Source: Winogradskyella echinorum (GTDB taxonomy: Bacteria; Bacteroidota; Bacteroidia; Flavobacteriales; Flavobacteriaceae). Taken from it: DNA of 64,000 bases. The DNA is taken from the NCBI RefSeq assembly GCF_014297365.1, contig NZ_JACOQD010000002.1, positions 963,910-1,027,909 of the forward strand, written 5' to 3'. Each line of letters begins with the position of its first letter. Position 1 is the stretch's first letter. Both the position numbers and the translations under genes were made by a program. The notes below the pieces were generated by a model. The model did no database searches, was not told the origin of the DNA, and worked only from the letters and a program-made list of their open reading frames with translations. Shown in pieces: positions 24,423 through 33,479 of the stretch.

Positions 24423-26867
24423 ATGAAAACTCTCATTCGTTTATTTGCATTTTTAATGCTCTTTAATAGCTACGCGCAACAAAGCTTAAAATATCAACAA
24501 CCCTCCGAAGAAATCCTAGAATTAGCAGATGTAGAACTAGCTCCTGGTGTACAGATCGACAGCAAAGGAGAACATATGGTTTTGCTTTATCGCAATCAAT
24601 ACAAATCTATTGCAGAACTGTCTGAAACTGAATTGAGATTAGCAGGACTAAGAATTAATCCGGTAACTAATATAGGCAGCAGAACAAATTACTATACCAA
24701 CCTCAAAGTAAAAGGCACAAAAGATAAAGATGCTAAACAAGTAACTGGGCTACCAGAAAACCCAAGACTATCTGGCTTTAGATGGTCGCCAGATGAAACC
24801 ATGATTGCTTGTCTTAATACCACAACAACTGGCGTAGAGGTTTGGTTGTTACATATTGCAGAAGCCAAAGCAACTAAACTCACTGATGCCAATACTAATG
24901 CTAACATGGGTAGCACAATCAACTGGTTTAATGACAATAAACATCTTTTAGTTAAAACGTTACCTAGTGACAGAAAGCCTTTAATTAATACGGCAACGGC
25001 TGTACCAACAGGACCAACTATTTCTGTGAGTGATGGTGCAAAAGCACAAAACAGAACCTACCAAGATTTATTAAAAACACCAAACGACGAATTAAATTTT
25101 GAACAATTAGCTCGTGCAGACATTAAAAAAGTTTCTATTGATGGTAAGGTACAAGATTTCTTAGATGCAGAAATGTATCGTGGTATTAGCTTTTCGCCAG
25201 ATGGAAAGTATGTCATAGTAACTAAAATTAAACGTCCATTTTCTTATTTAGTAACCTATACAAGATTTCCAAGCGAAAGCATAATATACGATAGCAACGG
25301 AAAAAAGATTAGAACAGTTAATGAAGTCCCTTTAGATGAAGTAAGAGCAAAAGGATTTATGTCTACAAGAATGGGAAAACGAAATATGACATGGAGAGGA
25401 GATAAACCTGCAACGCTAGTTTGGGCAGAAGCTTTAGATAATGGAGATCCTGCTGTCGAAGCGGAATATAGAGATGCTGTTTACGAAGTAAATGCACCCT
25501 TTAATGGCAAACCAAAATTAATACTAAAAACGAAACAACGTTTTTCAGGCATTCAATGGGGAGACGACAATACTGCCGTTGCGTACGATTATTGGTGGAA
25601 TACCAGAAATACAAAAACGTATATGTTTAATCCTTCTAATGCAAAAGCAAAAGTGATATCAGACCGTAATTACCAAGATGTTTATAGCGATCCAGGTAAT
25701 TTTATGAGTTCTAAAAATGAGTTTGGTCGTTATACATTAAATATGGATAATGGCAAATTATATTTAATGGGAGATGGTTACAGTAAAGAAGGTCAGTTTC
25801 CTTTTATAGACGAGTACAATATAAAAACAGGAAAAACAAAGCGTTTGTATCAATCTGAATATACAGATAAATTAGAGACATTAAATTCTGCTATTGATAT
25901 GAAGAAAGGGGAAATTCTTATTAGAATTGAGTCTCAGAAAGAATACCCTAACTACTACATTAGAAATATTAAAAAGAAAAACAATTTAACAGCTATTACA
26001 GATTTTGAAAATCCTTTTAAAAGCCTAGAAAAAGTTAATAAACGTGTTATTAATTACAAACGTGAGGACGGACTTGGATTAGATGGTACGCTATACTTAC
26101 CTTTAGATTATAAAGAAGGTGAAAAATACCCAATGATTTTATGGGCTTACCCTCGCGAATACAAAGATAAAGCAAGTGCTTCTCAAAGTACAACCAACCC
26201 AAATGAGTTTGTATATCCATATTATGGCTCTCCAATTTACTGGGTTACTAAAGGTTATGTAGTATTAGATGGAGCGGCTTTCCCTATTGTAGGAGAAGGC
26301 AGTGAAGAACCTAACGACTCATTTAGAACACAATTAGTAGCTAACGGAAAAGCTGCTATTGATGCTGTTGATAAGCTTGGTTATATAGATAGAAATAAAG
26401 TAGCCGTTGGTGGTCATAGTTACGGAGCATTTATGACGGCTAACTTATTATCGCATTCTAACTTATTTGCTGCAGGTATTGCAAGAAGTGGAGCTTATAA
26501 CAGAACCTTGACACCTTTTGGTTTTCAAAGTGAAGAACGAAGCTATTGGGAAGCTCCAGAAATTTATTATAATATGTCTCCATTTATGCATGCAGATAAA
26601 ATGAAAACTCCATTACTATTAATACATGGTGTTGCTGATAACAATTCTGGTACGTACCCTTTACAAAGCGAGCGCTATTTTAATGCGCTTAAAGGTTTAG
26701 GCGCACCAGTGAGATTGGTAATGTTACCAAAAGAAAGTCATGGCTATAGAGCTAAAGAATCTATTATGCATATGCTTTGGGAGCAAGATCAATGGTTAGA
26801 AAAGCACGTGAAAAACAAGGAAGAAAAAGAAGAGAAAATTGAGAATACGGAGGCTATAAAAAATTAG
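24423..26867 (+). CDS. S9-family (prolyl oligopeptidase-type) serine peptidase
   Basis: An 814-residue exported peptidase. A signal peptide ends near residue 19 (NSYAQQ). Residues 30-540 form a beta-propeller-like region (RWSPDETMIAC, SFSPDGKYVIVT). The C-terminal alpha/beta-hydrolase domain has the nucleophile Ser666 in VGGHSYGAF, the acid in HGVADNNSGT and the His in PKESHGYR. The overall layout fits S9 enzymes close to glutamyl endopeptidase or dipeptidyl peptidases. It probably cleaves peptides in the periplasm for nutrition. It is a single gene; a long inverted repeat follows at 26889-27018. Confidence 0.92.
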   Translation: MKTLIRLFAFLMLFNSYAQQSLKYQQPSEEILELADVELAPGVQIDSKGEHMVLLYRNQYKSIAELSETELRLAGLRINPVTNIGSRTNYYTNLKVKGTKDKDAKQVTGLPENPRLSGFRWSPDETMIACLNTTTTGVEVWLLHIAEAKATKLTDANTNANMGSTINWFNDNKHLLVKTLPSDRKPLINTATAVPTGPTISVSDGAKAQNRTYQDLLKTPNDELNFEQLARADIKKVSIDGKVQDFLDAEMYRGISFSPDGKYVIVTKIKRPFSYLVTYTRFPSESIIYDSNGKKIRTVNEVPLDEVRAKGFMSTRMGKRNMTWRGDKPATLVWAEALDNGDPAVEAEYRDAVYEVNAPFNGKPKLILKTKQRFSGIQWGDDNTAVAYDYWWNTRNTKTYMFNPSNAKAKVISDRNYQDVYSDPGNFMSSKNEFGRYTLNMDNGKLYLMGDGYSKEGQFPFIDEYNIKTGKTKRLYQSEYTDKLETLNSAIDMKKGEILIRIESQKEYPNYYIRNIKKKNNLTAITDFENPFKSLEKVNKRVINYKREDGLGLDGTLYLPLDYKEGEKYPMILWAYPREYKDKASASQSTTNPNEFVYPYYGSPIYWVTKGYVVLDGAAFPIVGEGSEEPNDSFRTQLVANGKAAIDAVDKLGYIDRNKVAVGGHSYGAFMTANLLSHSNLFAAGIARSGAYNRTLTPFGFQSEERSYWEAPEIYYNMSPFMHADKMKTPLLLIHGVADNNSGTYPLQSERYFNALKGLGAPVRLVMLPKESHGYRAKESIMHMLWEQDQWLEKHVKNKEEKEEKIENTEAIKN

Positions 26868-26888
26868 TATATCTCTTCGTAATTATAG

Positions 26889-27018
26889 AGGCTGTCTGAG
26901 AAAATCTCTACTTGTCACGCTGAATTTATTTCAGGGTCGATTAATATATTGAACTTCATTTATTAAAGATTCTGAAACAAGTTCAGAATGACATAAGTTT
27001 TTACTTTTCAGACAGCCT
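26889..27018. repeat. Long-range inverted repeat enclosing a REP-like element
   Basis: AGGCTGTCTGA (26889-26899) pairs with TCAGACAGCCT (27008-27018) about 110 bases away, followed by ATTTTTTT, so it may also end transcription of the peptidase gene. The enclosed part, 26913-26993, is itself an imperfect inverted repeat (TGTCACGCTGAATTTATTTC against GAAACAAGTTCAGAATGACA). Confidence 0.6.
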
Positions 27019-27102
27019 ATTTTTTTCTGTCATCTTGTCACAATTATACCATTGGTATTTTATTTGAATAACTGTTCATTGTAAACAAAATAATTAATAA
27101 TT

Positions 27103-27142
27103 CTGTTTTGAAAGCATTTCGACTACGCTCAATGTGACAGAA
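27103..27142. repeat. REP-like half element
   Basis: It contains GCATTTCGACTACGCTCAAT then GTGACA, a motif of the short interspersed repeats common in Flavobacteriia, just upstream of htpG. Only one arm is recognisable. Confidence 0.4.
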
Positions 27143-27161
27143 CGGTAAAAATTTAAATAAC

Positions 27162-29072
27162 ATGACAAAAGGAAGTATTAATGTATCGGTAGAGAATATC
27201 TTTCCGTTAATTAAAAAATTCTTGTACAGCGACCATGAAATCTTTTTACGTGAGCTGATTAGTAATGGTACAGATGCCACATTAAAACTAAAACACCTTA
27301 CTAGTATAGGTGAATCTAAATCTGAATACGGAAACCCACAGATTGAAGTGAAAATTGATAAAGAAGGTAAAAAACTTCATATCATTGATCAAGGATTGGG
27401 TATGACAGCCGAAGAGGTTGAAAAATACATTAATCAAGTAGCCTTTTCTGGTGCTGAAGAATTCTTAGATAAATACAAAGATTCAGCTGCAGATTCGGGT
27501 ATCATTGGTCATTTTGGTCTTGGTTTCTACTCTGCCTTTATGGTAGCAGAAAAAGTTGAAATTATTACTAAGTCGCATACAGGAGCTCCTGCTGCACATT
27601 GGACTTGTGATGGTTCACCAGAATTTACATTAGTTGAAGCAGATAAAGAGGATAGAGGAACCGAAATCATTCTTCATATCGCTGAAGATTCTACAGAATT
27701 TTTAGAAGAAGCTCGTATCCGTGAGCTATTGAATAAGTATAACAAATTTATGCCTATTCCTATTAAATTTGGAACTAAGGAAATAAACGACCCAGATTTT
27801 ACTCCAAAAACAACAAAAGATAAAGACGGAAAAGAAACTACTGAGCCACATAAGCAAATTACAGTAGATGATATTATCAATAATCCAAACCCGGCTTGGA
27901 CAAAACAACCTTCAGATTTAAAAGACGAAGATTATAGCAGCTTCTATAAAGAGTTGTACCCAATGCAATTTGAAGAGCCATTATTTAACATTCATCTTAA
28001 TGTAGATTACCCGTTTAACTTAACAGGAATCTTGTATTTCCCTAAGATGACGAATGATCTTAACATTCAAAAAGATAAAATTCAACTCTATCAAAATCAA
28101 GTATTTGTAACTGATAATGTAGAAGGTATTGTACCAGAATTTTTAACGATGCTTCGTGGTGTTATAGATTCTCCAGATATTCCTTTAAATGTATCTCGTA
28201 GTTACCTACAAGCAGATGGAGCTGTAAAGAAGATTTCATCTTACATTACACGTAAGGTAGCAGATAAATTAAAATCGTTATTTAATAGTAACCGTGAAGA
28301 TTTTGAGAAGAAATGGGACGATATTAAAATCGTTATTGAATACGGGATGTTATCTGAAGAAAAATTCTTTGAAAAAGCAGATGCTTTTGCTTTATACCCA
28401 ACAGTAGATGGTAAATATTACACCTTTGAAGAGTTAACCAATGCTATTAAAGCTAAGCAAACGGATAAGGATGATAAAATGGTGATTCTTTATGCATCTA
28501 ATAAAGATGAACAACACGCTTACATCCAAACTGCAAAAGAAAAAGGTTACGAGGTCTTATTATTAGACTCGCCAATTGTTTCGCATTTAATTCAGAAATT
28601 AGAAACGACTAAAGAAAATATTTCTTTTGCTCGTGTAGATGGTGATCACATCGACAACTTAATTAAGAAAGATGAGACAACAATTTCAAAACTATCTGAC
28701 GAGGAAAAAACCAAGCTAGACGAGCTTTTAAAAGAAGTAGTACCTTCTGAAAAATTTATGGTTCAATTAGAAGCTATGGATAGTAATGCCTCTCCATTTA
28801 TAATAACACAACCAGAGTTTATGCGTCGTATGAAAGAGATGCAGCAAACTGGTGGCGGAGGTGGAATGTTTATGGGCAACATGCCAGAGATGTATAACCT
28901 TATCGTTAATACAAATTCTGAACTAGTTGGCGAAATTCTAAATACCAAAACTAAAAAGAAACAAGAGCGTTTAATTAATCAAAGTTTAGATTTAGCACGT
29001 TTATCTCAAGGTTTACTTAAGGGAGAAGAACTGACGAATTTTATTAAACGTAGTTATGATATGATTAAGTAA
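27162..29072 (+). CDS. htpG: Molecular chaperone HtpG (Hsp90)
   Basis: A 636-residue bacterial Hsp90, an ATP-dependent cytoplasmic chaperone. The GHKL ATP site shows ELISNGTDAT (about residues 30-39), DQGLGMTAEE and IGHFGLGFYSAFMVA. The middle domain has FPKMTNDLNIQKDKIQLYQNQVFVTDN, and the dimerisation domain contains LEAMDSNASPFIITQPEFMRR. A Gly-rich GGGGGMF insert is near residue 565. Length is normal for Bacteroidota HtpG. It is monocistronic: a terminator follows and a REP-like half element precedes the ATG. Confidence 0.98.
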   Translation: MTKGSINVSVENIFPLIKKFLYSDHEIFLRELISNGTDATLKLKHLTSIGESKSEYGNPQIEVKIDKEGKKLHIIDQGLGMTAEEVEKYINQVAFSGAEEFLDKYKDSAADSGIIGHFGLGFYSAFMVAEKVEIITKSHTGAPAAHWTCDGSPEFTLVEADKEDRGTEIILHIAEDSTEFLEEARIRELLNKYNKFMPIPIKFGTKEINDPDFTPKTTKDKDGKETTEPHKQITVDDIINNPNPAWTKQPSDLKDEDYSSFYKELYPMQFEEPLFNIHLNVDYPFNLTGILYFPKMTNDLNIQKDKIQLYQNQVFVTDNVEGIVPEFLTMLRGVIDSPDIPLNVSRSYLQADGAVKKISSYITRKVADKLKSLFNSNREDFEKKWDDIKIVIEYGMLSEEKFFEKADAFALYPTVDGKYYTFEELTNAIKAKQTDKDDKMVILYASNKDEQHAYIQTAKEKGYEVLLLDSPIVSHLIQKLETTKENISFARVDGDHIDNLIKKDETTISKLSDEEKTKLDELLKEVVPSEKFMVQLEAMDSNASPFIITQPEFMRRMKEMQQTGGGGGMFMGNMPEMYNLIVNTNSELVGEILNTKTKKKQERLINQSLDLARLSQGLLKGEELTNFIKRSYDMIK

Positions 29073-29079
29073 CTTCAAT

Positions 29080-29107
29080 TTGTCATGCTGAACTTGATTC
29101 GGCATCT
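29080..29107. repeat. REP-like half element after htpG
   Basis: TTTGTCATGCTGAACTTGAT then TCGGCATC is related to the arms at 26913 and 46605. No partner arm is present. Confidence 0.4.
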
Positions 29108-29118
29108 TACATATTATT

Positions 29119-29153
29119 AAAAACCACTTTGTTAATTCAAAGTGGTTTTTTTT
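29119..29153 (+). terminator. Rho-independent terminator after htpG
   Basis: AAAAACCACTTT pairs perfectly with AAAGTGGTTTTT around an 8-base loop, with three more T following. Confidence 0.85.
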
Positions 29154-29184
29154 ATTAACTTTATATTACTAAACCGCTATTCTT

Positions 29185-29919
29185 ATGAAACCTCAACACA
29201 GAAAAATACTATTAACTATTCTTATTATTGGCTTCCTCTTTTACATAGATCCCGTTTACGCAGGTCCTGGTGGCACTATTGCTAAAGGCTTGTTTAAAAC
29301 TTGGTGGGGAAAACTCATTTTGTTTGTTTTATTTATTGTGCTATTTCCCCTTATTGTTTATACCTATACTGTTGAATTTTTTGCTGTTAAAAAAACAAAA
29401 AAACAGCTTAATCAGATTGGTTTAAAAAATAAAGATTTCTCATGGTTAAATCTCGAAAAAAATGTCTACAATATTTTTACAAGGGTATATGAAGCTTGGG
29501 ATAAAGAAAACATGAAAGAAGTATCTGGTTATGTAAACCACTGGTATTGGCAGAACCAACAACAAGTTCATTTAGATCGTTGGAAGAGAGAAAACTTAAA
29601 GAACATTTGTAAATTAGAAAGGATAAAAAGTATTAAACCAGTCTATGCAGAAATCACTAATGAGGATAATTTTGAAGGTTCTAAAATAGCATTTGTTATT
29701 TCAGCAAATATCAAAGACTATCTTATTGATCGTGATACATATAAAATTGTAGAAGGCAAAAATGAGTATGGTGATGAAGAGCATATATGGATCATGGAAT
29801 ACACAGAAGGAAAATGGTTACTCGATGATATTAGAGAAGGTAATTTTAGCCTAGCTTTTGCAAAAATGAAAAATGTAGTACCAGAAATAAGCATTAATGG
29901 TAGTTTAACTACCAAATAA
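29185..29919 (+). CDS. Tim44-like domain membrane protein
   Basis: A 244-residue protein with two N-terminal hydrophobic segments: residues 8-26, possibly a signal anchor ending PVYAG, and 43-65. After a basic stretch (KKTKKQL) the soluble part from about residue 80 resembles a Tim44-like (NTF2-fold) domain: NIFTRVYEAWDKENMKEV, then YWQNQQQVHLDRWK, and the end IMEYTEGKWLLDDI. Bacterial Tim44-like proteins are membrane-bound and of unknown role. It lies between two terminators, so it is a single-gene unit. Confidence 0.8.
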   Translation: MKPQHRKILLTILIIGFLFYIDPVYAGPGGTIAKGLFKTWWGKLILFVLFIVLFPLIVYTYTVEFFAVKKTKKQLNQIGLKNKDFSWLNLEKNVYNIFTRVYEAWDKENMKEVSGYVNHWYWQNQQQVHLDRWKRENLKNICKLERIKSIKPVYAEITNEDNFEGSKIAFVISANIKDYLIDRDTYKIVEGKNEYGDEEHIWIMEYTEGKWLLDDIREGNFSLAFAKMKNVVPEISINGSLTTK

Positions 29920-29940
29920 AAAGTCTTTAAACTGTTTAAT

Positions 29941-29972
29941 AAAACCGCTTTATTTATTTAAAGTGGTTTTTT
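29941..29972 (+). terminator. Rho-independent terminator after the Tim44-like gene
   Basis: AAAACCGCTTT pairs with AAAGTGGTTTT (one G-T pair) around an 8-base loop, followed by TT. Confidence 0.75.
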
Positions 29973-30081
29973 CTTATATAAAAAAGCCAATTAACTAGTA
30001 TTAATCTATAGCATCGAATTTAACACTGTTACTCAAAAGGTTATTCTTACTTTTACATAAAACATATCTAATTCATTTTAA

Positions 30082-30657
30082 GTGAGTTCCGATAACTTTA
30101 AAGCTCAAGACATATTTAAGGACTTAACTTTTTCAAAAGAAGAAATTAATTTAATTAATTCCGTTTTTCAGAAAGTTGAGGTAAAAAAAGGAGATCTTCT
30201 ACTTAAAATTGGTGATACAACTGCCTCAAAATATTATATTTTAGAAGGTTGCCTAAGAAGCTATCACATAAACTCACAAGGAAAAGAATTTACAATTCAA
30301 TTTGGTATTAAAGATTGGTGGATGACGGATTTTTCAACTTTTCTCTATTCAGAGAAAGCCATTATGTCCATAGAAGCAATTCAAGATTCAATACTTTATA
30401 AAATATCTAAAAACGAGGAAGATTATCTCTACAACAAAATTCCAAAGATTGATCGCTTTTTTAGAATTAAGCTCGAAAAGGCGCACACATCATTCCAAAA
30501 AAGAATTCTCGCTAATCTCTCTCAATCTGCTAAAGAACGTTACATCAATTTTATGGAAACCTATCCTAATATTGAAAAGAGCATTAAGAATTACCATATA
30601 GCATCCTATTTAGGAATCACCACTGAAAGTTTAAGTAGAATAAGAAAAGAATTGTAA
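30082..30657 (+). CDS. Crp/Fnr-family transcriptional regulator
   Basis: A 191-residue regulator starting at GTG (30082). Residues 20-115 are a cyclic-nucleotide-binding-like beta-barrel (VKKGDLLLKIGDTTASKYYILEGCLRSY), without the PxGE-type cAMP contact, so cAMP binding is doubtful. The C-terminal HTH is compact, with IASYLGITTESLSRIRKEL as the recognition helix region. Such Bacteroidota proteins respond to unknown signals. No iron-sulfur cysteine cluster is seen at the N-terminus, so it is not a classical Fnr. The target genes are not evident. Confidence 0.9.
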   Translation: MSSDNFKAQDIFKDLTFSKEEINLINSVFQKVEVKKGDLLLKIGDTTASKYYILEGCLRSYHINSQGKEFTIQFGIKDWWMTDFSTFLYSEKAIMSIEAIQDSILYKISKNEEDYLYNKIPKIDRFFRIKLEKAHTSFQKRILANLSQSAKERYINFMETYPNIEKSIKNYHIASYLGITTESLSRIRKEL

Positions 30658-30707
30658 AACCTTTTCATTTATTAACATACATCAATTTTTAGTATAGAGA
30701 ATAGTTC

Positions 30708-30715
30708 TAATTTTG
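30708..30715 (+). promoter_or_regulatory. Orphan -7 box upstream of a terminator
   Basis: TAATTTTG matches TAnnTTTG but no gene starts before the hairpin at 30766. It may drive a short RNA or be incidental. Confidence 0.25.
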
Positions 30716-30765
30716 TGCCTTAAACAAAATGGATTAAATTCTTTAACCCTAAGTATTAATAGCCC

Positions 30766-30797
30766 AAAAGCACAAGTAAATTTACTTGTGCTTTTTT
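30766..30797 (+). terminator. Perfect hairpin with T run
   Basis: AAAAGCACAAGTAAA is followed directly by its complement TTTACTTGTGCTTTT and three more T. It can terminate the Crp/Fnr gene 108 bases upstream or a short transcript starting near 30720. Confidence 0.75.
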
Positions 30798-30826
30798 TAT
30801 AACTTTAGATTCTAAATTTCATTGAG

Positions 30827-30940
30827 ATGAAAAAGTTAAACCATAGAATAAATTTCAATAAAAAATCTGCATTAGCAAGTATCATCTTACCTAATTTAGC
30901 AACTCAATTTATAAGTTGTAATTCTTATACAACTACGTAA
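30827..30940 (+). CDS. Possible 37-residue small ORF
   Basis: An ATG opens a 37-codon frame (MKKLNHRINFNKKSALASII, then a stretch ending FISCNSYTTT). The end looks like a lipobox (FISC), so this might be the stub of a lipoprotein gene or a small peptide. Codon evidence is too short to judge, and no homologue is known to me. Confidence 0.2.
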   Translation: MKKLNHRINFNKKSALASIILPNLATQFISCNSYTTT

Positions 30941-30968
30941 AAAATAAAAAGCTAATTAGATATACAGT

Positions 30969-31517
30969 ATGGAACTTATCAAAATTCTTTTTTTCGTCAT
31001 AGGCTCATTTTTTGGAGTTGAACAAAGTCAAATATTCTCAGAAAAAACAACTGTAACAATTAACCCTACAGAAAAAACGATTATTGTTTTTAATGAAAAC
31101 ATACTTTCGCTAATTAAAACTAAAGAAGATAGCTTAAAAGTTAACAATGAATTAAAAGCTATCTCTCAATCTAAACAGAAATGGAGTAAAGAATTTAAAA
31201 ATTATAGCAAAAAAGAACAAATTTTTTCTATATCTAATGATGGTGAAACACTTAACTCAAAAATTAGTTTAACGTACAACAACCATGCAGATTTAAAGGC
31301 TTTTGGAATAGACATTAATAAAAAAGGGCAATTTTCTATGATGAATTTTCCAAAACATCATATTAAATCAGCCGATGGTACATTAGGCGAACGCTACTGG
31401 AATTTTGACACCACTAAAACTTTTACTTTTACACTAGAAGCTTTAACCGATATTCCAGAAGAATTTAAAGTTCATATAAAAAGTTTATTACCTTATTGGA
31501 AAAATATGAAGCAATAA
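30969..31517 (+). CDS. Hypothetical exported protein
   Basis: A 182-residue protein with a hydrophobic start (LIKILFFVIGSFFGVEQSQ) that may be a signal peptide. The body has a Lys-rich helix (SLKVNNELKAISQSKQKWSKEF) and a later beta-type stretch (SKISLTYNNHADLKAFGIDI). No family is recognised. The MOSC gene starts 3 bases after its stop, so the two are co-transcribed, but this gives little hint to its role. Confidence 0.65.
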   Translation: MELIKILFFVIGSFFGVEQSQIFSEKTTVTINPTEKTIIVFNENILSLIKTKEDSLKVNNELKAISQSKQKWSKEFKNYSKKEQIFSISNDGETLNSKISLTYNNHADLKAFGIDINKKGQFSMMNFPKHHIKSADGTLGERYWNFDTTKTFTFTLEALTDIPEEFKVHIKSLLPYWKNMKQ

Positions 31518-31520
31518 ACC

Positions 31521-32156
31521 ATGAAAGTTATTTCTACCAACATAGCACAACCCACAACTTTTATTTGGCAAGGCAAAAATGTGACCACTGGTATTTATAA
31601 AAAACCAACGGACGTTCCTATTTTTTTGGGTAAAGAAGAAGTAAGAGGTGATGAAGTATCAGACAGACGCGTGCATGGTGGTGTTTTTAAAGCGTGTTAC
31701 TTATTTTCTGCCAACCACTACCCTTTTTGGCGCAATTTATATCCTAATCTCAATTGGACCTATGGCATGCTTGGCGAAAACCTAACTGTTGAAGATTTAG
31801 ATGAAAAACAACTTATAATTGGCAGTATTTATCAATTAGGTAAAGCCAAAGTACAAATTACTATTCCAAGGGAACCATGTTTTAAGTTCGCACACAAATT
31901 CGGAACAGAAGCTGTTTTGCAACAATTTATTGATCATGGTTATTCCGGATCCTATGTTAGCGTCCTAGAACAAGGTGAAGTAAAAAATGGTGATACTTTT
32001 AAATTAATAACACAAGCCAAAGACAGTATATCCATCCACCAGCTTTTCGAATTATTGTTTGCAGAAAATAAAAACAAAGACCACATTAGCTTAATGCTAG
32101 AAAATGAATCCATTCCACAACGATTAAAAAAACGTTTAAAATTTTTTTTAAGGTGA
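31521..32156 (+). CDS. MOSC-domain protein (YiiM-like)
   Basis: A 211-residue protein with a MOSC domain, the beta-barrel that binds molybdenum cofactor sulfur carriers, and a C-terminal 3-alpha helical extension (SIHQLFELLF to RLKKRLKFFLR). Motifs are VSDRRVHGGVFKACYLF, YGMLGENLTVEDL and the PREPCFKFAHKFG segment with the conserved Cys at the presumed sulfur-carrier site. YiiM-type proteins reduce N-hydroxylated substrates; this assignment is by family resemblance. It probably forms an operon with the preceding small gene. Confidence 0.88.
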   Translation: MKVISTNIAQPTTFIWQGKNVTTGIYKKPTDVPIFLGKEEVRGDEVSDRRVHGGVFKACYLFSANHYPFWRNLYPNLNWTYGMLGENLTVEDLDEKQLIIGSIYQLGKAKVQITIPREPCFKFAHKFGTEAVLQQFIDHGYSGSYVSVLEQGEVKNGDTFKLITQAKDSISIHQLFELLFAENKNKDHISLMLENESIPQRLKKRLKFFLR

Positions 32157-32335
32157 TTTAATCTTTGGTATCATTAATTATGTCGGTCTTTTTTGAAAAA
32201 CACTCCAGATTATAACCCATATTCAGCCATACATCTATAATTTAAACACCTAAAACACAGTTATTTAATAAATTGTGCAATTTACAATTCACCACTATCT
32301 GACTGTTTTACAGATTAGTAAAAGGTAAAAATTAA

Positions 32336-32363
32336 AAAATTCCTATGCGCGCATAGGAATTTT
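32336..32363. repeat. Perfect 28-base palindrome
   Basis: AAAATTCCTATGCG is followed directly by its exact complement CGCATAGGAATTTT. It lies between the MOSC gene and the 32403 gene, so it could be a terminator, with little T run, or an operator for the downstream pyc operon. Confidence 0.6.
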
Positions 32364-32402
32364 GATAATTAAAATTTACCTTATAGCCTCTAAATAAATG
32401 TT

Positions 32403-33464
32403 ATGAGTGAAAAGCTGATATCTCAAAAAAAACCGGCATATCCAATAAGTAATTGTCTATCAGATTATCTTAGCGAACAGGGTAGAAACATAAAAATCCC
32501 CATTTTTTATGATGATTTATTACGCTTTCAAGGAGCTATAGAAATTTTTGATAATGAGGGAAAAGACACATTATGGATTAGTTGTTATTATGCTGAATAC
32601 GAACGTGATGAGATTGAGCATAGTTTAAAGCAAATGTATTCCATCTTACACTCAGATGGTAGCGACAATATTATTCCTTATTTAAATATAGATAGTATAG
32701 ACTTTTGCACCTTTGGTAATACAAAACCTTTCCGTGTTAAAGTTAGAAACATTCTCAACGACAACTATATTTTCCTTTATATAAAAAAAGCAGATGCCTC
32801 TAGAATCTATGGTTTAGAATTAGAACATATATTGTCACCAAATCATATCAACTTTTTAGTACATAAAGACACCCTAATTGAAGAACATATTTCTGGAATT
32901 CCGGGAGATACTTTTATAAATAACAATTTAGATTCACTTTCCGAACAAGATAAACGAGCACTAGCCAAAGAATTTGTAAAGTTTAACGAGCGCTGTTTTG
33001 TGAGGCTTTTAGCAGATATGCGATCTTATAATTATGTTATTGTAATTACACAAGATTTTGATAGAGTTCAATACCGTATACGTGCTATAGATTTCGACCA
33101 ACAATGTTATGAAGGTAACCCTAAAGTCTATAAACCACAGTTTTTAAAAGAGAATAACGCATATGTACAAATGACGATGAACGTACTGGCCAAAGAATCT
33201 ATAGAACAATACGAAAAAGAAGAACGATCGCTCTTAGCTAAACGCGCAAGCAGTGAGCGCGAGCGCTTAGATGACCTTGTAAAATGTATGAAAGCAGACA
33301 CTATTTCTACACCAGCTAAAATAAACGAACTTAGAGCTGCCTTGTTTAAACTGACTAAGGACGTCAACTTTAAAAAATCTAAAAACATGGGAGAACTCCT
33401 TAGTACTGGTTTAGATTTTATAACCAGAAATTATATTAACGAAAATCCATATATCATCAAATAG
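32403..33464 (+). CDS. Unknown protein, possibly atypical kinase fold, in pyc operon
   Basis: A 353-residue cytoplasmic protein. It starts 15 bases upstream of pyc with no terminator between, so the two are probably co-transcribed. The sequence shows, in order, FLYIKKADASRIYGLE (a possible nucleotide-binding lysine), LIEEHISGIPGD (hinge-like) and YRIRAIDFDQQCYEGN, where IDFD is placed like the metal-binding DFG/DFD of kinase folds. The canonical HRD is not obvious, so this is only a suggestion. A charged helical tail (SSERERLDDLVKCMK) ends the protein. I do not recognise a named family. Confidence 0.6.
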   Translation: MSEKLISQKKPAYPISNCLSDYLSEQGRNIKIPIFYDDLLRFQGAIEIFDNEGKDTLWISCYYAEYERDEIEHSLKQMYSILHSDGSDNIIPYLNIDSIDFCTFGNTKPFRVKVRNILNDNYIFLYIKKADASRIYGLELEHILSPNHINFLVHKDTLIEEHISGIPGDTFINNNLDSLSEQDKRALAKEFVKFNERCFVRLLADMRSYNYVIVITQDFDRVQYRIRAIDFDQQCYEGNPKVYKPQFLKENNAYVQMTMNVLAKESIEQYEKEERSLLAKRASSERERLDDLVKCMKADTISTPAKINELRAALFKLTKDVNFKKSKNMGELLSTGLDFITRNYINENPYIIK

Positions 33465-33479
33465 TATAACCATCATACC

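Noticed and set aside
27044..27280. Minus-strand frame of about 78 codons over the htpG start
   Set aside because: It is antisense to htpG and a repeat, with no independent support.
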